A DNA stretch of 64,000 nt from Arenibacter echinorum (GCF_003259375.1 NZ_QLLN01000010.1:1-64000); one strand, 5' to 3'. Shown: positions 1-9,172, counted from the stretch's first letter. Numbers and translations: made by a program. Notes: generated by a model from the letters alone, not told the origin.

Positions 1-149
1 TTAGTTGGAATTGGAAGGTGATATCGTCAGTTAGAGTGAAATGCCAGGAGGCATTTTGTATCGAGAACAGGTAATGGGAGTGATAATAGGGTAGTAGTCA
101 GTGAACAGTGAACAGTTGGCATTGGGCAAGTTTAAAGTTGAAAGTACAA

Positions 150-210
150 AATCTAGCATCTACTATCTCAATTCTAAAATCGAGCATCTAATATCTAACA
201 TCTATAATTT
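150..210. repeat. degenerate short tandem repeat, intergenic
   Basis: An AT-rich stretch made of imperfect copies of a roughly 10-base word close to 'catctaatat'. It lies in the 270-base gene-free start of the window, in which I see no other gene. Just before it (about 91-120) is a second short motif in which 'cagtgaa' is repeated. The same type of repeat recurs at about 18793-18870. The function is unknown. Confidence 0.5.
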
Positions 211-246
211 CGCATTAATAGTCGCACAAATGGCACAGTCATTGCT

Positions 247-254
247 TATTTTTG
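247..254 (+). promoter_or_regulatory. possible -7 element for the DUF6702 gene
   Basis: TATTTTTG matches the Bacteroidota -7 consensus TAnnTTTG and lies 16 bases before the ATG at 271. I found no TTG at the proper upstream distance, so this is only a half match. Confidence 0.3.
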
Positions 255-270
255 ATGGATAAAGAAAGAC

Positions 271-780
271 ATGCAATCAATAAAGAAGACCCTTTTAATA
301 CTAGTGCTGCCACTGTTAGCATTCACGGTGGCCCATAAATTTTATATCAGTGTAACCAGTGTAGAATACTCCGATAAGGACAGGGCACTGCAGATTACGA
401 CCAGGATATTTATAGACGATTTTGAAAAGGTGTTACAGGAGAGGTATGGCATTAAGGGCAATTTGGCCTCTAAAGAAGAGTCCGACATGGCCGATGCGTA
501 TATTGAAAAATATTTGAGGACTAAACTTATGGTTGAAATCAACGATAAGCCTGTGCAATTTGATTTCTTGGGCAAGGAATATGACAATGATATTATGATA
601 TGTTATCTGGAAGTTCCGAAAATAGATTTGGGTACTGCGACCAGCATCGCCGTTGAAAATGAAGTACTGATGGATATTTTTGAGGAACAGAAGAATGTGG
701 TCCACTTTAAACTTGGGAACCAAAAAAAGAGTTTTGTACTTATTCGTGAGAATAATAAAGGAATGTTAAACTTAAAGTAA
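271..780 (+). CDS. DUF6702 family secreted protein
   Basis: A protein of 169 residues with an N-terminal hydrophobic segment (about residues 8-21) that reads as a signal peptide or signal anchor, ending near AHKFY. The HKFY..V..V-Y start and the alternating beta-rich body match what I know of the DUF6702 family of Bacteroidota, whose function is not established. In this phylum these genes often sit directly upstream of an M1 peptidase gene, as here: the M1 gene begins 59 bases downstream on the same strand, so the two may be cotranscribed. It is probably a periplasmic accessory protein, but no catalytic motif can be seen. The ATG at 271 is the first in frame and leads straight into the signal segment. 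Confidence 0.8.
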   Translation: MQSIKKTLLILVLPLLAFTVAHKFYISVTSVEYSDKDRALQITTRIFIDDFEKVLQERYGIKGNLASKEESDMADAYIEKYLRTKLMVEINDKPVQFDFLGKEYDNDIMICYLEVPKIDLGTATSIAVENEVLMDIFEEQKNVVHFKLGNQKKSFVLIRENNKGMLNLK

Positions 781-839
781 TTCAAAACAATTGATTATAT
801 AATTGTTAAATTTCTCCGCTAAAAAAATCAATTTCAAAT

Positions 840-3149
840 ATGAGTAGAATGAAACATGTTTTTGCTTCGCTATTATTCCTTTGTGCGGCCGTAAGCGTTG
901 CCCAGGAAGAAGTAAAGATTGAACGGGAGCCCGGGCATCTTAATCAGAGTAAATTTAAGCAACTTTATGAAGAATTTGCTACCCCAAATACCTATAGATC
1001 GGCTTCTGGGGCTCCAGGTCCGGATTATTATCAGCAGCAGGCAGATTATAAAATGGATATTGAGCTCGATGATAAAAATGCCAAGATTTACGGTTCAGAG
1101 ACCATAACCTATACCAACAATTCTCCTGATGACCTTACATTTTTATGGGTGCAATTAGATCAGAACGTACGTTCCAAGACTTCTAAATCGCCCTTGCGCG
1201 ATGATGAGGGTGTGCCAGTGGCAGAGCCTGTGGCCAGTTTCGCCAATAAATATATGACAGCGCCTTTTGATGGTGGATTTAATATAGAATATGTTAGGGA
1301 TGCCAACGGAAAGGCCTTGCCCTACACTATAAATCAGACCATGATGCGGATAGATCTTCCCGAAGTTTTAAAAAGTAAGGGACAGGTTACCTTCTCTATA
1401 AAATGGTGGTACAATATTCCAGATCATACTGTAAATAGGGCGCGTTCGGGATATGAGTACTTTCCAAAGGATGGCAATAAGGCTTATGTAATTGCACAAT
1501 TCTTTCCTAGAATGGCCGTCTATAGTGATATAGAAGGATGGCAGAACCATCAATTCTGGGGCAGTGGGGAATTTGCCCTTCCTTTTGGTAATTACGAGGT
1601 TAACATTACCGTTCCGGCCGATCATATCTTGGATGGTACAGGAGAGCTTCAGAATATGAAGGAAGTATTTTCCAAAGAAATGATAAGTCGATACGAAAAA
1701 GCCAAAAAATCCTATGACAAACCTGTAATCATTGTAAGTCAGGCGGAAGCCGAAGAGGCAGAAAAAGGATTTTCGGACAAAAAGAAAACTTGGAAGCTAA
1801 AGGCAGAAAATGTAAGGGATTTTGGTTTTGCTACCTCCCGTAAATTTATTTACGATATGCAGGCAGTGAAAATAGGTAATAGGGATGTTATGGCCATTTC
1901 CATGTATCCAAAAGAAGGCAATCCGTTATGGGAAGAGTATTCCACTAAAGCGGTAGCCCATACCTTGCGCTCCTATTCCGCTCATACTTTTGATTATCCC
2001 TACCCTAAGGCAATATCGGTTCACGCCAAGAATCAGGGAATGGAATACCCTATGATCTGCTGGAACTACGGGAGGCCCAATGAAGACGGTACCTACTCTG
2101 ATAGGGTGAAATACGGGATGATTTCCGTAATTATCCATGAAGTGGGACACAACTTTTTCCCAATGATCGTTAATTCCGATGAACGTCAGTGGGGTTGGAT
2201 GGATGAAGGTTTGGATACCTTTATGCAATATATGGCCGAGCAGGAATTTGGGGTAGCCTATCCCGAAGCCATTGCTCCCAATAGCAAATACCCATCAGGG
2301 AGAGGGGAGCCTTCCAAGATAATACCCTATATGTCCGGCGATCAAAGTACCATAGCACCAATTATGTCCAATCCTGAGAATGTATATCAATTGGGGAACA
2401 ATGCCTATGCAAAACCTGCTACCGCTCTAAATATTCTTAGGGAAACCGTAATGGGAAGGGAGCTCTTTGACCATGCCTTTAAGACCTATGCGCAACGATG
2501 GATGTTTAAACATCCATCCCCGGAAGATTTCTTTAGAACTATGGAAGATGCTTCGGCCGTTGATTTGGATTGGTATTGGAGAAGTTGGTTCTACACTACC
2601 GATTATGTGGATATTGGGGTAAAGGGAGTGAAAAAATATTATGTCTCCGACAAGCCTTCCAAACAAATGAGGGAAATAATGGCGGCAAGGAATATTAAGG
2701 AAGAGGATCTGCCTCCCTTGGTTTATTTGGAGGAAGAAGAATCGGAAGATGCCGATGCCAAGCTTAAAGGAAAAGCGCCATCAGAAAATTCCAAAACTTT
2801 AAAAGAGTTTATGATGGACAATATGTCGGTAGCCGAGAGAAATGCCATTAAGGAACCCAAATATTTCTATGAGATTACTTTTAATAAGCCAGGAGGTATT
2901 CCTATGCCCTTGATCGTTGAATATACCTATGCCGATGGTTCCAAGGAAAATATTACCTATCCTCCGGAAATATGGAGAAAAAACGATCAGGAAGTAAAAA
3001 GGGTCGTTGCTTCTGGTAAGGAGTTGATAGGAATTGTGGTGGATCCAAAAGCGGAAACTGCCGATATAGATACTACCAATAATTCATGGCCTACCAAAGA
3101 GGTTAAATCCGACTTTGAAATCTTTAAAGAAAATATAAGAGGGAAATAA
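840..3149 (+). CDS. M1 family zinc metallopeptidase (aminopeptidase)
   Basis: A protein of 769 residues with an N-terminal signal peptide (residues 1 to about 21, ending in SVAQ). The zinc site is clear: HEVGH at about residues 433-437, followed 18 residues later by the third ligand in WMDEGLDTF, the gluzincin arrangement HExxH-X18-E. A GMEYP segment about 35 residues before the zinc site stands where classical M1 enzymes have GxMEN, the substrate N-terminus-binding loop. The family removes N-terminal residues from peptides; with the signal peptide this one should act in the periplasm or at the surface. The C-terminal 200 residues are charged (EEEESEDAD) and end in a beta domain. It follows the DUF6702 gene and is followed by a strong terminator. 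Confidence 0.93.
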   Translation: MSRMKHVFASLLFLCAAVSVAQEEVKIEREPGHLNQSKFKQLYEEFATPNTYRSASGAPGPDYYQQQADYKMDIELDDKNAKIYGSETITYTNNSPDDLTFLWVQLDQNVRSKTSKSPLRDDEGVPVAEPVASFANKYMTAPFDGGFNIEYVRDANGKALPYTINQTMMRIDLPEVLKSKGQVTFSIKWWYNIPDHTVNRARSGYEYFPKDGNKAYVIAQFFPRMAVYSDIEGWQNHQFWGSGEFALPFGNYEVNITVPADHILDGTGELQNMKEVFSKEMISRYEKAKKSYDKPVIIVSQAEAEEAEKGFSDKKKTWKLKAENVRDFGFATSRKFIYDMQAVKIGNRDVMAISMYPKEGNPLWEEYSTKAVAHTLRSYSAHTFDYPYPKAISVHAKNQGMEYPMICWNYGRPNEDGTYSDRVKYGMISVIIHEVGHNFFPMIVNSDERQWGWMDEGLDTFMQYMAEQEFGVAYPEAIAPNSKYPSGRGEPSKIIPYMSGDQSTIAPIMSNPENVYQLGNNAYAKPATALNILRETVMGRELFDHAFKTYAQRWMFKHPSPEDFFRTMEDASAVDLDWYWRSWFYTTDYVDIGVKGVKKYYVSDKPSKQMREIMAARNIKEEDLPPLVYLEEEESEDADAKLKGKAPSENSKTLKEFMMDNMSVAERNAIKEPKYFYEITFNKPGGIPMPLIVEYTYADGSKENITYPPEIWRKNDQEVKRVVASGKELIGIVVDPKAETADIDTTNNSWPTKEVKSDFEIFKENIRGK

Positions 3150-3210
3150 TTTTCTTGATCTTATTTAAAACCAAGATCATATTTAAAACTGTTTCCTGAA
3201 TATAATTAAA

Positions 3211-3263
3211 GCCCCGAAACCGGATTGCATAGCGGCAAAACGGGTATCGGGGTTTTCTTTTTG
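3211..3263 (+). terminator. rho-independent terminator after the M1 peptidase
   Basis: An inverted repeat with outer arms CCCCGA and TCGGGG (with further partial pairing inside), followed directly by TTTTCTTTTT. It lies 62 bases after the stop codon of the M1 gene and ends that transcript. The remainder of the gap up to tatA (3264-3430) shows nothing else that I recognise. Confidence 0.8.
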
Positions 3264-3432
3264 AGCGCTATTCCTCGGCAGGTCTATCCAGAACTAGTGC
3301 TTTTTGCCTAGTAATTAGAGGGTATATGGCTTATTATGAATGTTTTAAATATAGTTTAAGCCATAATTTTTAAGGTTCTGGGAACCTAAAAAAAGTTAAC
3401 CATATTTTTTATGCAGCTGTCAAACTTCTCAT

Positions 3433-3440
3433 TATATTTG
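3433..3440 (+). promoter_or_regulatory. possible -7 element for tatA
   Basis: TATATTTG, a perfect match to TAnnTTTG, ends only four bases before the ATG at 3445, so a transcript from it would have almost no leader. I see no TTG at the -33 distance. The position suggests a leaderless or near-leaderless mRNA. Confidence 0.4.
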
Positions 3441-3444
3441 TGAT

Positions 3445-3726
3445 ATGTTAAGTACGATAATTCTATTTATTAGCGGAGGAGAAATCTTTTTTATCATGTT
3501 TATCGTGGTAATGGTTTTTGGCGCCGACAAAATTCCTGGCATAGCCAAGGGATTGGGAAAGGGCATGCGACAACTGAAGGATGCAACTGAGGATATAAAG
3601 AAAGAGATACAAAAAAGTGCAGAGAAGCAAGGTATAGATACCAGTTTTACAGACGACATCAAGAACGAAATCAATAAAGTGAAGAAGAACGTTGATGAGG
3701 TAACCGGCGTTGTAAAAAGAAAGTAA
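3445..3726 (+). CDS. tatA: Sec-independent protein translocase subunit TatA/TatE
   Basis: A protein of 93 residues with one N-terminal membrane helix (about residues 3-22), then the VFGADKIPGIAKGLGKG hinge and amphipathic helix typical of TatA, and a charged Lys/Glu-rich tail. TatA oligomers form the transport pathway for folded proteins with twin-arginine signals. No tatC is in this window. The gene is one base from the following PAP2 gene, so they form an operon. Two oxidoreductases at 33-35 kb carry Tat-like signals (SRRSF and NRRSF) and would be clients of this system. Confidence 0.92.
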   Translation: MLSTIILFISGGEIFFIMFIVVMVFGADKIPGIAKGLGKGMRQLKDATEDIKKEIQKSAEKQGIDTSFTDDIKNEINKVKKNVDEVTGVVKRK

Positions 3727-3727
3727 T

Positions 3728-4282
3728 ATGCTGGACCAACTGTTACAGTGGGACCGCGATGCTTTTATTTACCTTAACAGTTTGGGCATCGAAAATCTAG
3801 ATGTCTTTTGGTCTTACGTAACCAATTTCGCTACTTGGACTCCCTTATTTATTTTGTTTATAGTTCTTATTTTTAGGGCATACCCTAAAAACGAAGCCTT
3901 TTGGGTTTTGGGAACCGTTTTGGTTACTGTGGCCGTTGTGGCAATGTTCACAGGAGTGGTCAAGGAATGGGTTGCCCGGCTAAGGCCCAATAATACAGAG
4001 GAAATCAACACCTTGATCCGGATTCTTAAAAGTCCGGACGGATATAGTTTTTTTTCGGGCCATTCTTCCAGTTCCTTTAGTATTACCACCAGTATCTTCC
4101 TGTTTCTTAGGGATAAATGGAAGTGGTCCTGGCTCTTCTATATTTGGCCGTTATTATTTGCTTTAAGTCGCATTTATGTTGGAGTACATTATCCGTTGGA
4201 CCTTATCGTAGGTGCCTTGGTGGGAATTCTCTTCGCTATTTTTTTCTACAGATGGTACCATAAATTGGAGCTGGCAAAATAG
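3728..4282 (+). CDS. PAP2 family membrane phosphatase
   Basis: An integral membrane protein of 184 residues with about five to six hydrophobic segments. The three PAP2 phosphatase motifs are present: KEWVARLRP (KX6RP, about residue 79), FSGHSSSS (the PSGH motif with F replacing P, about residue 112), and SRIYVGVH (SRX5H, about residue 140). The family dephosphorylates lipid phosphates such as phosphatidate or undecaprenyl diphosphate, and which of these applies cannot be told here. It starts one base after tatA, so it is translated from the same message. The gene ends just before a repeat element. Confidence 0.9.
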   Translation: MLDQLLQWDRDAFIYLNSLGIENLDVFWSYVTNFATWTPLFILFIVLIFRAYPKNEAFWVLGTVLVTVAVVAMFTGVVKEWVARLRPNNTEEINTLIRILKSPDGYSFFSGHSSSSFSITTSIFLFLRDKWKWSWLFYIWPLLFALSRIYVGVHYPLDLIVGALVGILFAIFFYRWYHKLELAK

Positions 4283-4325
4283 TTTTTTTTATATAATCAA
4301 TAAGTATTGCTGTGTTTAATGGGAA

Positions 4326-4463
4326 AATGGTCCCCTCCCTAGCCCTCCCCCAAGGGGAGAGGATGTTATTAGTTATACCTTAAGATTTGTTGGTTTAAAA
4401 ATTATTCCCCCTCCTTGGGAGAGCCTGTCCCGCCTTTTGAGCGGGAGGGTGAAGGGGTAGGTG
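4326..4463. repeat. GC-rich inverted-repeat element in a convergent gap
   Basis: A C-rich arm at about 4330-4350 faces a G-rich arm at about 4442-4463 that is nearly its reverse complement. Inside are smaller hairpins: CTCCCC/GGGGAG at 4345-4359 and CCCGC/GCGGG at 4429-4445. It fills the gap between the convergent PAP2 and O-methyltransferase genes and is far richer in G+C than its surroundings. It looks like a dispersed intergenic repeat of the REP type. It may also stop transcription from both sides. Confidence 0.6.
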
Positions 4464-4470
4464 GCAACTA

Positions 4471-5112
4471 TCATAACACCCTACTAAGTGTTAGTCCGTC
4501 CCTAATTGGTAACAATACCGTTTCTATCCTAGGGTCGTCCCTCAACTTCTTATTGTAATCGATCAAAACTTGGGTAGCCTTGTCCTTGGGGTCCAAAGGC
4601 TCCACAACCTTCCCGGACCACAGCACATTATCCGATAGAATTACGCTACCGGGGCGACATTTTTTTAAGGCGGCCTCATAGTAATGGTCGTAACTTACCT
4701 TTTCCGCATCAATAAAAACCATATCAAAAACTACGTCCAGCTGCGGTATTATCTCCAGGGCATCGCCTGTATGCTGCACAATTTGAGGTCCATAACCACT
4801 TTCGTCAAAATAGCGTCTTTGCATGGCATGGAGTTCTTCATTGATATCAATAGTGTGCAATGCGCCCTCCTTTTTCAGGCCTTCGGCAAGGCAAATGGCT
4901 GAGTAGCCGGTATAGGTGCCTATTTCCAAAATATTTTTGGGAGAGATTATTTTGGATAAAAGGCTCAATACCCTACCTTGAAAATGCCCTGTGATCATCC
5001 TTGGTTGTATGACCTTTAAATGGGTCTCCCGCGTGAGCCTTTGCAGTAATTCCGGTTCCGATTGCGAATGGTCGGCAATATATTGTTCCAAGATGGATGA
5101 TAAAAAATGCAT
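4471..5112 (-). CDS. class I SAM-dependent O-methyltransferase
   Basis: A protein of 213 residues that matches the catechol/caffeoyl-CoA O-methyltransferase type. The SAM-binding motif I is LEIGTYTGYSAICLAEGL (about residues 62-79), followed by an acidic strand end TIDINEE and then DMVFIDAEKVSYDHYYE, where the Asp residues would bind the catalytic metal. An LSDNVLWSGKV segment follows, also typical of the family. It is cytosolic, and the natural substrate is unknown. It is divergent from the acetyltransferase gene, with 35 bases between the start codons, so the two promoters must overlap. Confidence 0.9.
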   Translation of the reverse strand: MHFLSSILEQYIADHSQSEPELLQRLTRETHLKVIQPRMITGHFQGRVLSLLSKIISPKNILEIGTYTGYSAICLAEGLKKEGALHTIDINEELHAMQRRYFDESGYGPQIVQHTGDALEIIPQLDVVFDMVFIDAEKVSYDHYYEAALKKCRPGSVILSDNVLWSGKVVEPLDPKDKATQVLIDYNKKLRDDPRIETVLLPIRDGLTLSRVL

Positions 5113-5147
5113 GAGTATTACTTTGTATATTTAAGCCTTCAAATATA

Positions 5148-5618
5148 ATGATCATGCAACAATTTACCGTAAGAATGGCCACTTTGGAGGATTTAAATAT
5201 TCTGCTGTCTTTTGAACAGGAAATTATTCGTGCAGAAAGACCTTTTGACGAAACCCTGGATAAGGATCCGATCAGTTATTATGACCTTAGGCAACTAATA
5301 TTGTCAGAAGAGGCCGCAGTAATGGTGGCGGAGCTGGATTCGCAGATGGTAGGTTCCGGGTACGCTTTAATACGGGATGCAAAACCCTATTTGGACCATA
5401 AAAAATATAGTTATCTTGGGTTTATGTATACCGATAGGGATCAACGTGGCAAGGGCGTTAATAAGGCAATAGTGGATGCTTTAATGCAATGGTCAAAGTC
5501 CAAAGGTATCCATGAAGTTAGGCTTACTGTTTACAATGATAATGCCCCTGCCATTAGGGCCTATGAGAAAGTGGGCTTTAAAAAGCATATTTTGGAAATG
5601 AGGGTACATGTTGACTGA
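5148..5618 (+). CDS. GNAT family N-acetyltransferase
   Basis: A protein of 156 residues with the GNAT fold. The acetyl-CoA-binding stretch is DRDQRGKGVNKAIVDAL (the R/QxxGxG/A motif, about residues 95-112), and the C-terminal NAPAIRAYEKVGFKK is the usual closing element. The acceptor could be a small amine or a protein N-terminus and cannot be told from sequence. A second ATG at 5154 is an equally possible start. It faces away from the O-methyltransferase. Confidence 0.88.
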   Translation: MIMQQFTVRMATLEDLNILLSFEQEIIRAERPFDETLDKDPISYYDLRQLILSEEAAVMVAELDSQMVGSGYALIRDAKPYLDHKKYSYLGFMYTDRDQRGKGVNKAIVDALMQWSKSKGIHEVRLTVYNDNAPAIRAYEKVGFKKHILEMRVHVD

Positions 5619-5684
5619 TCAGATTATAGATGTGCTATTAACCACTTCTGGCCGTAAATTGTATTTTTACATAAAATTTAGCAT

Positions 5685-6956
5685 ATGGAATTTGAAAATT
5701 CGTTAGTGTTTGCCCAAAAATTGGATGCGGTTGATCCTCTCAAAAATTACCGGAACGAATTCCATTTTCCCAAAGTAAAGGGTAAAGATGTAATTTATTT
5801 TACGGGAAATTCCCTAGGATTGCAGCCTAAACGTTCCCAAAAGTTTGTAGACGATATAATGAAAGATTGGAAAGACTTGGCCGTGGAAGGTCATTTTCAT
5901 GCCGAAAAACCTTGGTGGGATTATCATGAGCGGTTGGCGGCGCCCTTGGCAAAAGTAGTGGGTGCAAAGACTCCGGAAGTTTCCGTAATGAATACCTTGA
6001 CCGTTAACCTTCACATGCTAATGGTCTCTTTTTATAGGCCTACCCAAAAAAGATTTAAGATTATTTGCGAGGAAAAAGCATTTCCTTCCGATCAATATAT
6101 GTTGAACAGTCAGGTTGAATTTCATGGTTTTGATCCCAAGACCGCCATTGTGGAAGTGAAGAAAAGACAGGACGAAAATTTTTGGCATACCCAGGATGTT
6201 ATTGAGAAAATTAATGAAGTAGGGGATGAGCTGGCATTAGTACTCATTGGCGGGGTTAATTACTACAATGGTCAGGTCTTTAATATGGAAGCCATAACCA
6301 AGGCGGCCAAGGCACAAGGAGCATTCGTAGGATGGGATTTGGCGCATGGGGTCGGTAATGTAGAATTAAAACTGCACGATTGGGGGGTCGACTTTGCAGC
6401 TTGGTGCAGTTATAAATATATGAACAGTGGTCCGGGAAATGCTTCCGGGATTTTTGTACACGAGAAATATCTAAATAACAACGAGATTCCTAGATTTGAA
6501 GGCTGGTGGGGAACAAAAAAAGAGACCAGGTTCTTAATGAAGCCAGAGTTCGAACCTATGGAAAATGCGGATGCCTGGCAGGTGAGCAATCCTCCAGTGC
6601 TTTCCCTAGCTCCTTATTTGGCCTCCTTGGAAATGTTCGATGAGGTGGGTATGGAAGCCCTGATTACGAAAAGAAAGCTCATTGTGGCCTATTTGGAGTT
6701 TATTCTCCAGGAGATAGATAAGGAGACCGCTGGATCCTTTGAAATTATTACCCCAAAGGACAGGGGCTGTCAACTTTCTGTATTATTACACGGGCAGGGG
6801 AAGGGTTTGTTCAATTATCTAATGGAAAATGGGGTTATTACGGATTGGCGCGAACCCAACGTAATTCGTCTGGCACCTGCACCGTTTTATTGTTCTTTTG
6901 CCGATATGTACAGTTTTGGCCAAATTCTTAAAGCAGGAATCCTGGCCAAGGGCTAG
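5685..6956 (+). CDS. kynU: kynureninase
   Basis: A protein of 423 residues, full length for the family. It is a PLP enzyme of fold type I that cleaves kynurenine or 3-hydroxykynurenine to anthranilate or 3-hydroxyanthranilate plus alanine. Seen in sequence: YFTGNSLGLQPK near the N-terminus, the GWDLAHGVGN segment with the cofactor-contacting Asp, and the PLP lysine in WCSYKYMNSGPG (Lys at about 244). A DWREPNVIRLAPAPFY motif lies near the C-terminus. Kynurenine 3-monooxygenase lies 3 kb downstream on the same strand, so the cell has this branch of aerobic tryptophan breakdown. The tryptophan dioxygenase and 3-hydroxyanthranilate dioxygenase genes are not in the window. Confidence 0.95.
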   Translation: MEFENSLVFAQKLDAVDPLKNYRNEFHFPKVKGKDVIYFTGNSLGLQPKRSQKFVDDIMKDWKDLAVEGHFHAEKPWWDYHERLAAPLAKVVGAKTPEVSVMNTLTVNLHMLMVSFYRPTQKRFKIICEEKAFPSDQYMLNSQVEFHGFDPKTAIVEVKKRQDENFWHTQDVIEKINEVGDELALVLIGGVNYYNGQVFNMEAITKAAKAQGAFVGWDLAHGVGNVELKLHDWGVDFAAWCSYKYMNSGPGNASGIFVHEKYLNNNEIPRFEGWWGTKKETRFLMKPEFEPMENADAWQVSNPPVLSLAPYLASLEMFDEVGMEALITKRKLIVAYLEFILQEIDKETAGSFEIITPKDRGCQLSVLLHGQGKGLFNYLMENGVITDWREPNVIRLAPAPFYCSFADMYSFGQILKAGILAKG

Positions 6957-7044
6957 GTTTACCTTTCACAATCCCTAAATATTTTTCTTTTTAATTGCTA
7001 AATTTCCGGCCTCAAACCAAAGCGCTATAATTGCCAAATCCTTT

Positions 7045-8193
7045 ATGAAGTCACTTCGTCTTATTCTTTCCAACCCTAGATATTTTGCACCTTCGTGGGT
7101 ATTTGCCAGTATTAATATTTTGTTTGGAACCTGGGCTATTTATATCCCTTCGGTCAAGGAAAAATTGGACATCAATAAGGCCGATTTGGGAATCGCGCTA
7201 TTTTTCCTGTCTTTGGGTGTGTTTATCGTCTTTCCCGTAGCTGCCAAAATCATTGATAAATTAGGGGTAGGCAAGGCTACCTGGTACGGAATAATATTCA
7301 GTAGTGTAGCGGCTTTGTTCCCTTTGTTGACGCCCAATTATTATTCTTTAATGGGCGGGCTTTTTTTATTGGGGGCCGGCAACGGATTTACCGATATTGC
7401 CATGAATACCTTGGTTACCGAAATTGAAAAGGAAGACCGGCAAAATTTTATGTCAGCCTCCCATGGCTTTTTTAGCTTGGGCGGGGTAATTGCCGGTCTG
7501 GGCAGCTTTCTGATTTTTACGATCAATAATCCGGCATTGCATATGCTATATGCCGTTATTTTGGTACTCGTGGTAAATTTTATATTCCATAAGCACTATA
7601 GCCATATTGTAGCGGCCCCGGTTGAAAAGGAGCCTTTTAGTCTCAAATTATTTAAACCGCTCTTGGTTCTTGGAATTATTTCCTTTGTAGTAATGGGGGG
7701 TGAAGGGGCTATAGTGGATTGGAGTGGACTATTTCTGCAGGAAATAAGTATGGCCCCGGAAACATTGATAGGCACCGGTTTTTTGGCATTTTCCGTAATG
7801 ATGACCTTGGGAAGGTTCTTGGGAGATAGTATTAGTGCCGCTATAGGCCCCATTAAAATAGTGGCCTTGGGAGCATCTATTGCTATTGTCGGTTTTATTT
7901 TTGTCCTTACCACCTATACCTACATGGCCATTGTTGGATTTGCATTTATAGGACTTGGCTTTTCGGTAATTGTTCCGGAGCTCTTTAGGATCGGGGGAAC
8001 GGTCAAGGGGGTGGATTCTTCCCAAGGAGTGTCCTTTATAGCCGGTACTGGCTATTCCGGTTTCTTAATCGGTCCAGTAGTGCTGGGGTTTGTAGCTGAA
8101 AGTTTTTCCCTTAAGTATACCTTTGTTATCCTATTGCTCTGCACTATTCTAGTGCTTGCCGCTACTTTAGGGCTACATAGGAGAAGGAGATAA
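7045..8193 (+). CDS. MFS transporter
   Basis: A polytopic membrane protein of 382 residues with about twelve hydrophobic segments. It resembles the fucose/sugar-type and multidrug-type MFS carriers of Bacteroidota: a GIALFFLSLGVFIVFP helix, a LGAGNGFTDIAMNTL segment (a conserved Asn/Asp helix) and a SHGFFSLGGVIAG helix. It starts 88 bases after kynU and may be in one transcript with it; a role in kynurenine or tryptophan movement is only a guess from position. The next gene is convergent, with 14 bases between the stop codons. Confidence 0.88.
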   Translation: MKSLRLILSNPRYFAPSWVFASINILFGTWAIYIPSVKEKLDINKADLGIALFFLSLGVFIVFPVAAKIIDKLGVGKATWYGIIFSSVAALFPLLTPNYYSLMGGLFLLGAGNGFTDIAMNTLVTEIEKEDRQNFMSASHGFFSLGGVIAGLGSFLIFTINNPALHMLYAVILVLVVNFIFHKHYSHIVAAPVEKEPFSLKLFKPLLVLGIISFVVMGGEGAIVDWSGLFLQEISMAPETLIGTGFLAFSVMMTLGRFLGDSISAAIGPIKIVALGASIAIVGFIFVLTTYTYMAIVGFAFIGLGFSVIVPELFRIGGTVKGVDSSQGVSFIAGTGYSGFLIGPVVLGFVAESFSLKYTFVILLLCTILVLAATLGLHRRRR

Positions 8194-8207
8194 TTCTGAC
8201 TAAATTC

Positions 8208-8894
8208 TTATGGGTTTTTTGAAGTGACTTTAATATTGGTAAAGTACAACTTAAAACTGCCGTCTTCATTCTGGTGCATCTCGGCAATTTTTAGGCCGTT
8301 GATATCCGCATAATTTTCCCAGGTCGTAATTACGGAAGGCTCTGGCTGATTTGATTTTCTAAATACCCATTCCTTTATCATATAATCGTTACCAAAATAA
8401 AAATCATAGGCATCCCCTGGAGTGTAGCCACCTTCGTTCCCATAAACAATGGTCAGTTTCTGCATTGGATTTTTGCTGATAGGGGCGGGCACGTCACTTT
8501 TATGGTCGTAGGTGATATTGTTTTTGTCCCAGGCCAGATTAAACGGAGCCATTAACCAATATTTGTCGTTAATAAATCCACCGTTCAATTTTGTGGCCGT
8601 ACTGTCCATTGAATTACGGTTGTAGGAAATGGTATCTCCTTTGTTGATGGATGTAATGTCGTTGGTTATAGTGTTCCACACCCAGCTGCGTTCAGAATGG
8701 CTGTCGGCACGATCCACATTGAACGTAAAGGCAATTTCCTTTACATTTCGAAAATGATTGAAGCCATGTGCATTGGCTACCTTGTCCAAAATGGAAAGTT
8801 CTATTTTTTGAGCGGCTAATTCTGTTTTTTTATCCGTTTTACAAGCGGTTAGGATAAGCGTGAAGCAAAAAACGGCTAGTACTGATTTTTTCAT
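8208..8894 (-). CDS. lipoprotein of DUF6503 type
   Basis: A protein of 228 residues with a lipoprotein signal (ILTACKTD, lipid-carrying Cys at about 18). The body begins with a conserved-looking VANAHGFNHFRNVKEIAFTF segment and contains NGGFINDKYWLMAPFNL and an AYDFYFGNDYMIKEWVFRK stretch. These match my memory of the DUF6503 family, a LolA/LolB-like beta fold found in Flavobacteriia and of unknown role. It is probably anchored in the envelope. It is a single gene between convergent kynU-MFS and divergent clpP, and no binding site is recognisable. Confidence 0.75.
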   Translation of the reverse strand: MKKSVLAVFCFTLILTACKTDKKTELAAQKIELSILDKVANAHGFNHFRNVKEIAFTFNVDRADSHSERSWVWNTITNDITSINKGDTISYNRNSMDSTATKLNGGFINDKYWLMAPFNLAWDKNNITYDHKSDVPAPISKNPMQKLTIVYGNEGGYTPGDAYDFYFGNDYMIKEWVFRKSNQPEPSVITTWENYADINGLKIAEMHQNEDGSFKLYFTNIKVTSKNP

Positions 8895-9142
8895 GTTTGG
8901 TTTTTATCAAAGATAATAGGTTTTTGGCAAAATCCTTAATGTTGACCAAATACATTATGGGTAGAACTTAAAAAAAAAAGGAGGTTGTGGTTTTGTTTTG
9001 CCAATTATACCTGGGTCGTCCATAAGTGGTCCTTGAATCCATTGGAATAGTTATTTAGGATTATTAGGGTTCTAGTTTTTGAGCCATTTATATGGATTAA
9101 GATATCAAATAATTTAGCTGCCATATTTCCCAATAAATTCAT

Positions 9143-9150
9143 TATTTTTG
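9143..9150 (+). promoter_or_regulatory. possible -7 element for the clpP-like gene
   Basis: TATTTTTG matches TAnnTTTG and lies 22 bases before the ATG at 9173. No convincing TTG is seen at the -33 distance. The rest of the 278-base gap from 8895 shows nothing else that I recognise. Confidence 0.35.
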
Positions 9151-9172
9151 AAACTTAATAAGAAATCAAAAA

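Noticed and set aside
1-270. End of an upstream gene or an RNA gene at the window start
   Set aside because: No reading frame of useful length or RNA-like fold was found; only short repeats and a -7 match are present.
3432-3674. Minus-strand reading frame over tatA
   Set aside because: It is a shadow of the clear TatA gene on the other strand, and the hydrophobic character comes from the complement of its helix codons.
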